Translations under genes and position numbers: made by a program
Notes under the pieces: generated by a model
Seen by the model: only the letters and a program-made list of their open reading frames with translations
Database searches by the model: none
What the model was told of the DNA's origin: nothing
Assembly (NCBI GenBank): GCA_016711225.1
Contig: JADJTK010000051.1
Location: forward strand, 1-64,000
DNA: 64,000 nt
Source: Opitutaceae bacterium
GTDB taxonomy: Bacteria; Verrucomicrobiota; Verrucomicrobiia; Opitutales; Opitutaceae
Reading direction: 5' to 3'
Shown here: one piece after another, positions 44,167 through 54,171 of the stretch
Position numbering within the stretch: the stretch's first letter is position 1
Layout of the letters: every line of letters starts with the position of its first letter

Positions 44167-46284
44167 CTACTCGGTGAGGTGGTCTGGGGTGAGCTCAGCC
44201 TCGTGGCAGGCGCGCAGGAACGAGGCGGCGCTCCAGGCCTGGAAGGCCTTGCCCATCGGGCGGCCGGTGACGCCGTGCGCCCACTCGTTGAACTCCCACT
44301 CGTGGTCGCGGCCAAGCTGGTTGAGGCGGGCCAAGCGCAGGAGTTCCTGGCGGGCGACCTCGTGCAGGCCCAGGCGGTGAATACTCTGCACCCACAGACC
44401 TCCGATGAACGGCCAGATGCCGCCGTTGTGGTAGTGGTGGGGGAGGTTGAGCAGGTTGACCGTGTAGTAGGCGCGCCAGTCGGGGTCGCCGGATTGCACG
44501 ACCGGGTAGAGATTAGAGACGGGCCAGGGCTGGTTGGCGCCCACGCTCCAGAGATAGCGGAAGACGCTGCGGGCGCGCTCGAGGTCGAGCAGGTTCATCA
44601 GGAACGCGAGCAGGTTGCCGTACACGTCGCAGCGCCAGTTGAAGGAGAAGGGGGTGATCTCGGCGATGAGGTACTGGGTGTCACCCATGGAGAACTGGCG
44701 ATCGGCGAAACGATTCACCGAGGAACCGGTGCCGGGGGCGGCGGGGGTACTGTCGGGCGGGGTGGTGGAGGGCCAGAATGCATCCATAATCCGGCGGCGC
44801 ACCCGCTGCGACCAGCGCAGGTAGTCGGCGGCGCGGTCGAAGTCGCCGAGGAACTCGATGAGGCGGCCGAAGCAGACGTTGGCGCGGTACCAGAGGACCT
44901 CGTCGTAGAGCACGTTGTAGCTGCGGCCGAAGAGGTCGGTCCAGTCGCCGGCCTCGGGGATCTCGAGGAGGGCGTCGTTGTTGCTATCGTGGGCGCTGAG
45001 CCAGTCCATCGCGCGCTGGAGCGCGGCGCGGTGGCGGCGGAGAAATTCGAGGTCGCCGGTGCGTGTCACCCAGGTGTACACGGCGATGATGACCCACAGG
45101 CCGCTGTCGATGGAGCAGATGTTGCCCACGCCGCCGTAGTCGGGCTGGCCCGAATCGATGCGCACGTTGGTGGGGATCTGGCCGGCGGGAGTGATGGCGC
45201 CGAGCAACGTCTCGAGCGTGGCGAGCTGGCAGGCGCGGATGTCGGGCTCGTCGATCAGGTCGATCGTGTGGATGACGGTGAACGCGCCGTCACGAGCCCA
45301 GACGGAGCGATAGTTGGCATCGGTGCCGGTGACGGAGTTGTCGGCGAGCGAGCAGGCAGAGAAGCCCAGCGGGGTGATGTTCTTGCGCAGGGCGACGAGG
45401 GCCTTCTCGTAGCCGGTGCGCAGGAGATCGCGGTCGGCCGCGGTGAGCGGAGGGAAGGCGGCGTCGTGGAAAAGCAGACGTAGCGGCGTGCCCTGGCGGT
45501 CGGCGGGGATCTCCGTCTCCATCGCGCCGGGGCGCTGGCGGACCACGCCGAAGTGGCGCAGGCCGTCGAGCACGCCATCGGCGACGACCGCGCGTGCAGT
45601 ATAGATGGGGATCTCGACGGTTGCCTCGAAGAGCTCGGGATGGGCGTTGTCCACGATGATGCCGCGCACGCCGGGCAGGCGGAACATGGTGGCGTCGTTT
45701 CCGGTGTCGCCGGCAACGAGCACCTGAGTGAGGGGAATGCGGAGCCGCGCGCAGAGCCATTGGAGGGCGCCGCCTTTGGTGGCGCGGCGGGGCAGCACGT
45801 CGAGATCGCGTTGGCTGGAGTAGACGAGGCTGACGTGCAGGCCGGTGGCGGTGAGGGAGCGGCGGAGGTCGTCGAGCTGGGAGGCCGAGGCGTGTTCAAG
45901 GAACCAGCTTGATTTGAAGGTGTGCTGGAACTCCTCGGGCTGGCGGCGCGTGCCGGGAAAGATGGCGACGACAGCCTCGACGCGAGTGCGATCCCAGCCC
46001 TCAGCAAGATCCTCGTCGAAATCGTCGAGCAGGGTCGAGGCCTGCACGTCGAACACCTGGGTGCCCACGCCTCCGATAAAATAGTCAGGGGCAGGAAGCT
46101 GGCCGGAAGCGACGAGGCGCTGCATGTCGTCGACGAGCCGGCCGCTGTTGTAGGCCAGCAGGGGGCGGGTATCGGCGGGCAGGGCGTCCCAGGCGGCTTT
46201 GAAGCGTCGCGTGGATTCGGGGTTGCCCAGCAACGTGCCGTCGAGGTCGGTGCTGAAGAGGCGGATCGAGGAGGGGTGCTTCAT
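44167..46284 (-). CDS. Sucrose-phosphatase-like HAD domain fused to an (alpha/alpha)6 glycosidase
   Basis: The protein has 705 residues from the ATG at 46284. Residues 1-250 form an S6PP-type HAD-IIB phosphatase, with the nucleophile motif FSTDLDGTLLGN near the start, LAYNSGRLVDDMQRLV, then the conserved Lys with VAGDTGNDATMFRLPG near 190. Residues about 265-705 form a GH100/amylo-1,6-glucosidase-like barrel, with YRSVWARDGAFTVIHTIDLI, IDSGLWVIIAVYTWV, EIPEAGDWTDLFGRSYNVLY, and HNGGIWPFIGGLWV. The first half would dephosphorylate a disaccharide phosphate such as sucrose- or mannosylfructose-phosphate, and the second would hydrolyse a glycosidic bond. The likely phosphate donor is the synthase-like enzyme at 24699-26072. 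It is on the same strand as trkH but separated by the inverted repeat. Confidence 0.82.
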   Translation of the reverse strand: MKHPSSIRLFSTDLDGTLLGNPESTRRFKAAWDALPADTRPLLAYNSGRLVDDMQRLVASGQLPAPDYFIGGVGTQVFDVQASTLLDDFDEDLAEGWDRTRVEAVVAIFPGTRRQPEEFQHTFKSSWFLEHASASQLDDLRRSLTATGLHVSLVYSSQRDLDVLPRRATKGGALQWLCARLRIPLTQVLVAGDTGNDATMFRLPGVRGIIVDNAHPELFEATVEIPIYTARAVVADGVLDGLRHFGVVRQRPGAMETEIPADRQGTPLRLLFHDAAFPPLTAADRDLLRTGYEKALVALRKNITPLGFSACSLADNSVTGTDANYRSVWARDGAFTVIHTIDLIDEPDIRACQLATLETLLGAITPAGQIPTNVRIDSGQPDYGGVGNICSIDSGLWVIIAVYTWVTRTGDLEFLRRHRAALQRAMDWLSAHDSNNDALLEIPEAGDWTDLFGRSYNVLYDEVLWYRANVCFGRLIEFLGDFDRAADYLRWSQRVRRRIMDAFWPSTTPPDSTPAAPGTGSSVNRFADRQFSMGDTQYLIAEITPFSFNWRCDVYGNLLAFLMNLLDLERARSVFRYLWSVGANQPWPVSNLYPVVQSGDPDWRAYYTVNLLNLPHHYHNGGIWPFIGGLWVQSIHRLGLHEVARQELLRLARLNQLGRDHEWEFNEWAHGVTGRPMGKAFQAWSAASFLRACHEAELTPDHLTE

Positions 46285-46353
46285 GGCTGCTGGATGAAAA
46301 CTGCGTCCGGGCCCTGCGGCAACCGTCGCGGCTGGTAGTCGCAAAGATAGTGG

Positions 46354-48075
46354 TCAGCAGTCCTGTCCGAAGGCCGCCTCGGCGCGCAGCAGGTCGTGCA
46401 ACGTGATGAGGCCAATGATGCGGTCGTCGGCGCCGGCTTGGATGAGCACGATCCCCTCGGGCGATTCGATGAGTTGGCGCTGCACCTCGCGGACGGTCAC
46501 CTCGCGGCGAACCACCGGACAGGAGGCGAGCCGGGGTGCCCGATTCTCGGCGACTGCGGCCTTGGCCTCGGCGCGGGTGAGCAGCCCGAGTGGGCGGGCG
46601 TCGGTCTGCACCACAGGGAAGCGTTCGTGGCTGCGGTCTTGCAGCAGCTGGGCGAGGGCGGCCGGTGCGATGTCGCGTACGAGCACCGGGCGGAAGTTGG
46701 CGATGCGGCTAACCGGGGAGTCCTGCCAGGCGCGCAGGTCGCGCGGGGGCATGACACGGTCGAGGTCCACGTCGTCCTGCTGCAGGAGGGCGTCGTAGAA
46801 ATTATGTTTCGCGAAGAAGTGCGAGACGGCCTGGGAGACGAGCGCGGCGACCATCAGCGGGGGCACGACGGCGAATTCGTGCGTCATCTCGAAGACGATG
46901 AGGATGCTGGTGACGGGCGCGCGCACGACGGAGGCTAGGCAGCTGCTCATGCCGACAACGGCCAGCAGAACGACGCCGGAGGGGGAGAGTGGAATGGCCA
47001 GATTCAACAAGCCCGCGGTGGCCACCCCGGTCATCGCGCCGAAAAAGAGCGTGGGGGCGAAGATGCCGCCGCAGCCGCCCAGCCCGTAGCAGAGGACGGT
47101 GGCGGCGAGTTTGGCGACGAGCAGGACAGCGGCATCATTGGCCGGCATGCCACCGGTGAGTGCGGCGGAGAGATCGCCGTACCCGAGGCTGAAGACGCCG
47201 AGGCGGCCGTTGTATAGGAAGACGGCCGAGCCGATGAGCCACACGGCGCAACCGCCAAGGGTGGTGCGGACCCAGATCGGCAGGCGCGTGGGCCGCTTGT
47301 TCCAAGCGCGCAGGCCGAGCGCGGTTTTCTGGAAGAGACTGCCGGCGGCGGCGGCGAGCAGCGCCACGAAGGGAACTGCGGCGTAGACGATCCAGCGGAC
47401 TTGCCCGACGGCCTGGAGCTGGAAGGCGGGTTGTTCGCCGAGTAGGCCGTGGGCGACGAACGCACCGAGGACCGAGGCGAGCAGCACTCCTCCGAGCAGG
47501 CGGCTGTTGAGGTCGCCGATGATTTCTTCCAAGACGAAAGTGACGGCGGCAATCGGGGTGTTGAAGGCTGCGGCTAGACCGGCGGCGGCGCCAGCCGCAG
47601 CGGCTTTGCGTCGTTGATGTTTGGGTTCGCCCAGCAGACCGGCGAGGTTGGAGGCAAGTCCGCCGCCGAGCTGGACGGTGGGGCCCTCGCGTCCGAGGCT
47701 GGCGCCGCCGCCCACGGTGAGCACGCCACCGACGAATTTCACCCAGACGGTGCGCCACGGCACCCAGCCAAAATCCTTCCAGAACGCCGCCTTCAACTGC
47801 GGGATACCGCTGCCTGCCGCTTCGCGGCAGAAACTCCCGAGCAACCAGCCGGCGAGCGCGGACGTGCCGGCGACGACCAGAAAGCTGCCGATCAGGAAGT
47901 GCAGCACGGATTCGCGCGCGAGGCGTTCGATCCCGTTGGTGTACAGGAAATGGATGCCGAGATGGAAGGCGACCGCCACGAGCCCGGCGACCAGACCGTA
48001 GAGCACGGTGCGCAATACGGGACGGGCGGCAGGCGGCAGGCGACCGATGAGATCGGCTGCCGAGAGAAAATTCAT
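46354..48075 (-). CDS. ClC chloride channel/antiporter with C-terminal CBS pair
   Basis: The protein has 573 residues from the ATG at 48075, which has GGAG 4-7 bases upstream. The ClC signature loops are present: EAAGSGIPQLKAAFWKDFG, GGASLGREGPTVQLGGGLAS (with the external gating Glu, as in Cl-/H+ exchangers) and GGCGGIFAPTLFFGAMTGVA. Two CBS domains fill about 435-573 (IPSP-like start RISNFRPV region, ...SPEGIVLIQAGADDRIIGLI). A truncated relative lies at 30888-31143. It exchanges or conducts chloride and is probably tied to the ion homeostasis of this region. The upstream gene at 48139-48351 is on the same strand with a 63-base gap. Confidence 0.92.
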   Translation of the reverse strand: MNFLSAADLIGRLPPAARPVLRTVLYGLVAGLVAVAFHLGIHFLYTNGIERLARESVLHFLIGSFLVVAGTSALAGWLLGSFCREAAGSGIPQLKAAFWKDFGWVPWRTVWVKFVGGVLTVGGGASLGREGPTVQLGGGLASNLAGLLGEPKHQRRKAAAAGAAAGLAAAFNTPIAAVTFVLEEIIGDLNSRLLGGVLLASVLGAFVAHGLLGEQPAFQLQAVGQVRWIVYAAVPFVALLAAAAGSLFQKTALGLRAWNKRPTRLPIWVRTTLGGCAVWLIGSAVFLYNGRLGVFSLGYGDLSAALTGGMPANDAAVLLVAKLAATVLCYGLGGCGGIFAPTLFFGAMTGVATAGLLNLAIPLSPSGVVLLAVVGMSSCLASVVRAPVTSILIVFEMTHEFAVVPPLMVAALVSQAVSHFFAKHNFYDALLQQDDVDLDRVMPPRDLRAWQDSPVSRIANFRPVLVRDIAPAALAQLLQDRSHERFPVVQTDARPLGLLTRAEAKAAVAENRAPRLASCPVVRREVTVREVQRQLIESPEGIVLIQAGADDRIIGLITLHDLLRAEAAFGQDC

Positions 48076-48138
48076 GCTCCTTTTCTCCTTCCGGTGATGC
48101 CGGCGCCGCAAGGATCGAATCCGACCGGTTTGCGGCCG

Positions 48139-48351
48139 CTAATCGCGCTCTGAGTCCTCGTGCAATGGATCTTCATTGACGAAGAAATGCCGCCAGATCC
48201 CGACTCCGGCGAGCGCCGTAGCCAAGGCAGTCATGACGATCCAGGAAGTGCGTAGTCGTTCGTTGATGTCGGTTCGTGTGAGGTACAGGATTCCAGTCAC
48301 CGTGATGAGTAGCGGTCCGGCCCAGAGGTAGCGTCGTTTGCGGATCTTCAT
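48139..48351 (-). CDS. Small two-TM hypothetical protein
   Basis: The 70-residue protein has two hydrophobic helices (about 9-24, YLWAGPLLITVTGILYLT, and 36-52, WIVMTALATALAGVGIW) and basic and acidic ends (MKIRKRR; NEDPLHEDSERD). It sits between GNAT-nitrilase copy 2 (30 bases upstream) and the ClC gene, all on the minus strand. No family is recognised. Confidence 0.65.
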   Translation of the reverse strand: MKIRKRRYLWAGPLLITVTGILYLTRTDINERLRTSWIVMTALATALAGVGIWRHFFVNEDPLHEDSERD

Positions 48352-48381
48352 TTGCTGGTAGAGGCGGTGATTGGGACCGGA

Positions 48382-49968
48382 TTATTCGGCTCCGGGCTGG
48401 CCTCCAAGGGGGCCATCGGCAGGGCCGTCGGGTTGAGCGTCGGCGGGCAACAACGACACCAAGCGGAAGAGATCCGCGCGCCGATCGAGCCGCGGGGTGA
48501 CGGTGCCGTCGGAGCGGGAAGCGTGGAGGTCGTCGAGGTCAACGTCGCAGACGAGGAGCGTTTCCTCGTTGGAGTCGGCCTCGGCTGCAATGCCGTCGCG
48601 GGCGAAGGCGAAATCGGAGGGCGTGAGCACGGCGGCCTGGCCGTAGTTGATGTCCAGATTGCCCACGTCGGGCAGGTTGCCGACGTTGCCGGCGAGGGCG
48701 ACGTAGATCTGGTTCTCGATGGCGCGGGCCTGGGCGCAGTAGCGAACGCGCAGGTAGCCCTGGCGGTTGTCGGTGCAGAAGGGAACGAAGAGAATCTCGG
48801 CGCCTTGGTCGGCGAGGTAGCGGGCGGCCTCGGGGAACTCGACGTCATAGCAGATGAGCACGCCGATTTTGCCTTTGGGAGTGTCGATGGCGCGCAGGGT
48901 GTTGCCGCCGGAGATACCCCAACCTTTGCGCTCGTTGGGAGTGATGTGCAGTTTGGGCTGGCCGACGACCTCGCCGGAGGGCAGGCAGACGAAGGCGACG
49001 TTGTGGAGCTTGTCCCCCTCGGCGACGGGGTGGCTGCCGGCGATGATCGTGAGCCCGTGGCGGGTGGCGAGGCGGCGCATGAGACTGGTGATGCGCTTCT
49101 CGTAGGTGGCGAGGCGGCGGATGCCCTCGATGGGCGAGAGGGCGTCCTCCTGCGAGAGTAGTTGCACAGAGACGAACTCGGGCAGGAGGACGAAGTCGGC
49201 GCGGTAGTCGGCGGCGACCTCGATGAAGTAGGTGACCTGGCGCTCGAAGTCGGCGAAGGACTTGATCTTGCGCATCTGATACTGGACGCAGGCCAGGCGG
49301 GCCTTTCGGGCGCCGGTGGCCGGGCGCTGGTAGTCGGGATTGAGCCACTCCATGAGGCTGCCGAAGTTGCGGCTGCGGGGGTCGCGCAGGTAGTTGGGCA
49401 TGACGCTACGCAACGCGAAGCCCTCGCGCAGTTGGAAGCTCATGACGAGGTCGCGCAACTCGCCGGAGGCCACGCGCTGGGCGTACTCCTCGGGGGGCAT
49501 GCGTTCGGCGTGGTCCTGGTAGTTCCAGAGGCGTCCGCCGGCGAGGATGCGGCGCTTGTTGAGGCGGCGGCAGAGCTGGCGGCGGGCCTCGTAGAGCGCG
49601 GCGCCGATGCGTTGGCTGCGGTACTCGGGGTGCACGCAGACGTCGGCCCCGTAGAGGGTGTCGGCGGCGGGGTTGTGGTTGGTGAAGTAGCCGCTGTCGG
49701 TGATGCCCGACCAGGTGTGATGGCGGAGGGGATCGGGGCCGAGGTCGACGATGAGCGATGCGACGGCGCCGACGAGCTGGCCGTCCATCTCGGCGACGAT
49801 CTGCCCCTGGGGGAAGACGCGCTGGTGGCTGAGCAGGTGGCGCTCTCCCCAAACGACGTTCTCCTCGGCGAGCAGAGGATAGGCCACCTTGTTGAGTTCA
49901 ACCATGGCTGGGATGTCCTCGCGGGTGGCTTCGCGCAGGGTGAGAGGATGGGGCTTCTTGTTGGACAT
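48382..49968 (-). CDS. GNAT acetyltransferase - nitrilase fusion protein, copy 2
   Basis: The protein has 528 residues, the same length as the copy at 38361-39947 and, by eye, about 85-90% identical over its whole length. The triad is kept at the same places: Glu264 in LLPEFVSV, Lys339 in GQPKLHITPNE and Cys373 in LICYDVEFPE. The GNAT domain (VCVHPEYRSQRIGAALYEAR) differs in the acetyl-CoA loop (YRSQRIG instead of HRGLHIG). The clearest differences are in this loop and around residues 150-220, so the acyl-donor half is changing faster than the hydrolase half. The two genes are the products of a recent duplication and flank the Trk/phosphatase/ClC block. Confidence 0.92.
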   Translation of the reverse strand: MSNKKPHPLTLREATREDIPAMVELNKVAYPLLAEENVVWGERHLLSHQRVFPQGQIVAEMDGQLVGAVASLIVDLGPDPLRHHTWSGITDSGYFTNHNPAADTLYGADVCVHPEYRSQRIGAALYEARRQLCRRLNKRRILAGGRLWNYQDHAERMPPEEYAQRVASGELRDLVMSFQLREGFALRSVMPNYLRDPRSRNFGSLMEWLNPDYQRPATGARKARLACVQYQMRKIKSFADFERQVTYFIEVAADYRADFVLLPEFVSVQLLSQEDALSPIEGIRRLATYEKRITSLMRRLATRHGLTIIAGSHPVAEGDKLHNVAFVCLPSGEVVGQPKLHITPNERKGWGISGGNTLRAIDTPKGKIGVLICYDVEFPEAARYLADQGAEILFVPFCTDNRQGYLRVRYCAQARAIENQIYVALAGNVGNLPDVGNLDINYGQAAVLTPSDFAFARDGIAAEADSNEETLLVCDVDLDDLHASRSDGTVTPRLDRRADLFRLVSLLPADAQPDGPADGPLGGQPGAE

Positions 49969-50114
49969 GGATGGCGGTTGGTTGGGCTGTGACGGTGGGG
50001 CGACGCTGCGGAGTGGCGTGTATTCTTCGTTACCTTTTGTCGTGAGCGGGATTCCGAAACGGCGGGCTCGATTCAGAGGGTGAGGGATCCGAGTGTCATT
50101 GAGCGGGGCGATGA

Positions 50115-50144
50115 GAATGGCGGGGGGAAACCCCGCCCTACCAT
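50115..50144. repeat. Second copy of the GGCGGGG...CCCCGCC repeat arm
   Basis: GAATGGCGGGG then AAACCCCGCCCTACCATC matches the right arm at 44089-44119 with about three differences and forms its own short palindrome (GGCGGGG pairing with CCCCGCC). It ends at the stop codon of the 50144-50509 gene. Confidence 0.65.
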
Positions 50145-50509
50145 CAGGCGGTGGGGTAGCCGAGCGTTTTGAGCTGAGCGAGGAGGTGGTTGGTTTTCCC
50201 CGTCAGGGTACGGAACTGGAGGTTCGATGAGATCTTTGTGTTGAGGTGCCGAATGCGGATGCCCTTGAAGAACCACGGATAGAGCCCTCCGCGGCTGATG
50301 CGGGTTATGGCGGAACGGGGAAGGCGGAAATCGCCGCGGTTGCCCTTGAGCCGGAGTTCGTCGGGGGTCGCGGTGAGTGCGGCGCAAGGCTCAGAACCGT
50401 AGGTGGAGGCGACATCGTCGGCCATGTGGCCTTCCCAGCGCATGGCGTGGGTGTCGGGCCCGTCGGAGAGTGCATCGGAAACGGGGGGGGGATTTGTGGG
50501 CATTGGCAT
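50144..50509 (-). CDS. Small hypothetical protein, PH-like C-terminal half
   Basis: The ATG at 50509 gives 121 residues (50503 is an alternative). The N-terminal third is Pro/Asp-rich. The C-terminal 90 residues look folded: TATPDELRLKGNRGDFRLPR, SAITRISRGGLYPWFFKGIR, IRHLNTKISSNLQFRTLTGK, LLAQLKTLGYPTA, a pattern like the small PH-type domains that follow membrane or stress proteins. No function is assigned. A run of nine C residues in the coding strand encodes Pro-Pro-Pro near the start (NPPPVSD) and is a potential slippage site. Confidence 0.55.
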   Translation of the reverse strand: MPMPTNPPPVSDALSDGPDTHAMRWEGHMADDVASTYGSEPCAALTATPDELRLKGNRGDFRLPRSAITRISRGGLYPWFFKGIRIRHLNTKISSNLQFRTLTGKTNHLLAQLKTLGYPTA

Positions 50510-50811
50510 GGGCGTGTTCCCGACGGCAGAACGGAACGCGCCCGGCGTCTTCCCGGCTTCTTCTGGGAAGGTGGGCCGAGACGGAAACCGGTTGATCGTC
50601 TCTGTCGAAGGATGTGAGTGAAACGGCGGCCCGACCGTTTCGATAACCTTCGTGGACGACTGTCCGCGAACCCGGGTTGAAAGAGGAGCAAGACCGACGG
50701 ACCTGCAAGCCTCTTGCCGCACGTGCCTCGAATAGGCGCTCCGCAACGTGAGCGAATCGTCTGGGCCCGCTGGTGGCACAGCCCCGGGGAAGGAACCGGC
50801 GCGGGCGAAGC
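50510..50811. other. Intergenic region without a supported gene
   Basis: Frames here are short or antisense-like, and I see no conserved motif. A promoter for the leftward gene at 50144-50509 should lie at its left edge. Confidence 0.35.
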
Positions 50812-50939
50812 CTCGCTCTCCAAGCGAGAGTGCCGAGAGGAATCGAGCTCTCGATTGAGCCGGACGAAGCTCTTGCGAGCTTCGCTACGGACGGAGAGCG
50901 ATGAAGAGGGACGACGTTCTGGCGAACGTCGCTACGGAC
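50812..50939. repeat. Array of short hairpins, two of them REP-like sister copies
   Basis: Four perfect small hairpins follow one another: 50812-50828 (CTCGCT/AGCGAG), 50841-50856 (AATCGAG/CTCGATT), 50866-50883 (GAAGCTC/GAGCTTC) and 50913-50930 (GACGTTC/GAACGTC). The last two are each followed at once by the same GCTACGGAC. They share the layout ACGA-stem-loop-stem-GCTACGGAC, but their stems differ by paired changes. Confidence 0.7.
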
Positions 50940-50978
50940 CGGGGGCGGTACGTGAACCGGCTAAGAGCCGGACGCGAA

Positions 50979-51010
50979 AGAAAAAGGGCGGCTCCGCGTG
51001 GGAGCCGCCC
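50979..51010 (-). terminator. Rho-independent terminator of the pyrophosphatase gene
   Basis: Read on the minus strand, a perfect 10-bp stem GGGCGGCTCC/GGAGCCGCCC (51010-51001 and 50995-50986) with a five-base loop is followed directly by TTTTTCTT. It begins 27 bases after the stop of the gene at 51038-53248. Confidence 0.92.
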
Positions 51011-51037
51011 TGAGGGGAAACGGAGGTGTTCCTTCGA

Positions 51038-53248
<2,211 letters not shown>

Positions 53249-53309
53249 GGTGGTACTGTGGGGCGAAAGAGGTGCTGGTTCTTCAGGTTGGGAAACGGGG
53301 CCAGGCGGC

Positions 53310-54086
53310 TCAGGCGACCCAGGTGGTGAGGGCGGACCGCCACCAGACGTGGTACTCATTCTCGAGCTGCTCGCGGGAGGGCATCGGGTAGTAGAGCATG
53401 CCGGTGCGGTCGGCCACGTAGAAGCCGCCCAACACGGTGCGGTAGAGAATTGCCGCGGAGGTGTCGCGGGCGACGACCTTGGTGGATTTCGCGAAGCGAT
53501 TGCCCAACTCCTTCAAGCAGTCGCGCAAGTGGTCCATGTTCGCGTAGGGCAGATTGGCAGCGCTGCCTTTTTCGGGGTCGGTGGCGAGACCCTCGAGGCG
53601 CAGCTCGGTGAAGACGATTTTCTCGACGGAGACAGGGTTGGTCCGGTCGGTGATGTAGGCGGCGAACTCGTGCGGGGCCAGCTTGCTGGTGACGCGCGGG
53701 GTGACCGGGCAGATTTCCTGGTAGAGGTGGAGGCCGGCGGCGGTGGCGGGGGTGTAGCTGGCGGCTTCCAGGCCGATGACGCGGCCGTCGTCGGTGGAGA
53801 GGTAGAGCTTGCCCAAGGCGGAGAGTGGCACGTGCTCAAGGGCACGGTAGATCGAGAGATAGCTGGAGCGGCGAGGGCTGCCGTCCTCGTGGGGCACGCA
53901 CCGCTTCTCGGCCTCGGCGAGGCGCAGATAGTCGCTGGTAAAGGCGGGATCGACCTCGAAGAAGACGGCCTGGCCGCGCGAGCGCTTCTGGGATCCGACG
54001 GCGTAGTAGTTACCAAACTCCAAGGGCGCGAGGTGCGAGGCGATGAGCGCCTCGGGAATGACGGAGAGGTAGAGGTTGACTTTCAT
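53310..54086 (-). CDS. Conserved hypothetical protein between CoA-transferase and pyrophosphatase genes
   Basis: The 258-residue soluble protein (MKVNLYLSVIPEALIASHLA) has no signal peptide or TM segment. The body is mixed alpha/beta with FGNYYAVGSQKRSRGQAVFF, YLRLAEAEKRCVPHEDGSPR, KLAPHEFAAYITDRTNPVSV and LGNRFAKSTKVVARDTSAAI. I do not recognise the family. It starts 51 bases past the terminator of the decarboxylase operon and precedes hppA by 61 bases, so it may share a transcript with hppA. Confidence 0.75.
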   Translation of the reverse strand: MKVNLYLSVIPEALIASHLAPLEFGNYYAVGSQKRSRGQAVFFEVDPAFTSDYLRLAEAEKRCVPHEDGSPRRSSYLSIYRALEHVPLSALGKLYLSTDDGRVIGLEAASYTPATAAGLHLYQEICPVTPRVTSKLAPHEFAAYITDRTNPVSVEKIVFTELRLEGLATDPEKGSAANLPYANMDHLRDCLKELGNRFAKSTKVVARDTSAAILYRTVLGGFYVADRTGMLYYPMPSREQLENEYHVWWRSALTTWVA

Positions 54087-54127
54087 GTTTTTACCGGGGT
54101 TGCAGGAGAAAGCGGGGACGGAGGGGG

Positions 54128-54163
54128 AACAAACAAACGGCGCGGCGAAAATCGCCGCGCCGT
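54128..54163 (-). terminator. Rho-independent terminator of the methylmalonyl-CoA decarboxylase operon
   Basis: Read on the minus strand, a perfect 12-bp stem ACGGCGCGGCGA/TCGCCGCGCCGT (54163-54152 and 54148-54137) has a three-base loop and is followed by TTGTTTGTT. It begins 9 bases after the CoA-transferase stop. Confidence 0.92.
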
Positions 54164-54171
54164 GAAGTGGG

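Noticed and set aside
44179..45483. 434-codon plus-strand frame
   Set aside because: It is antisense to the phosphatase-glycosidase fusion, a composition artefact.
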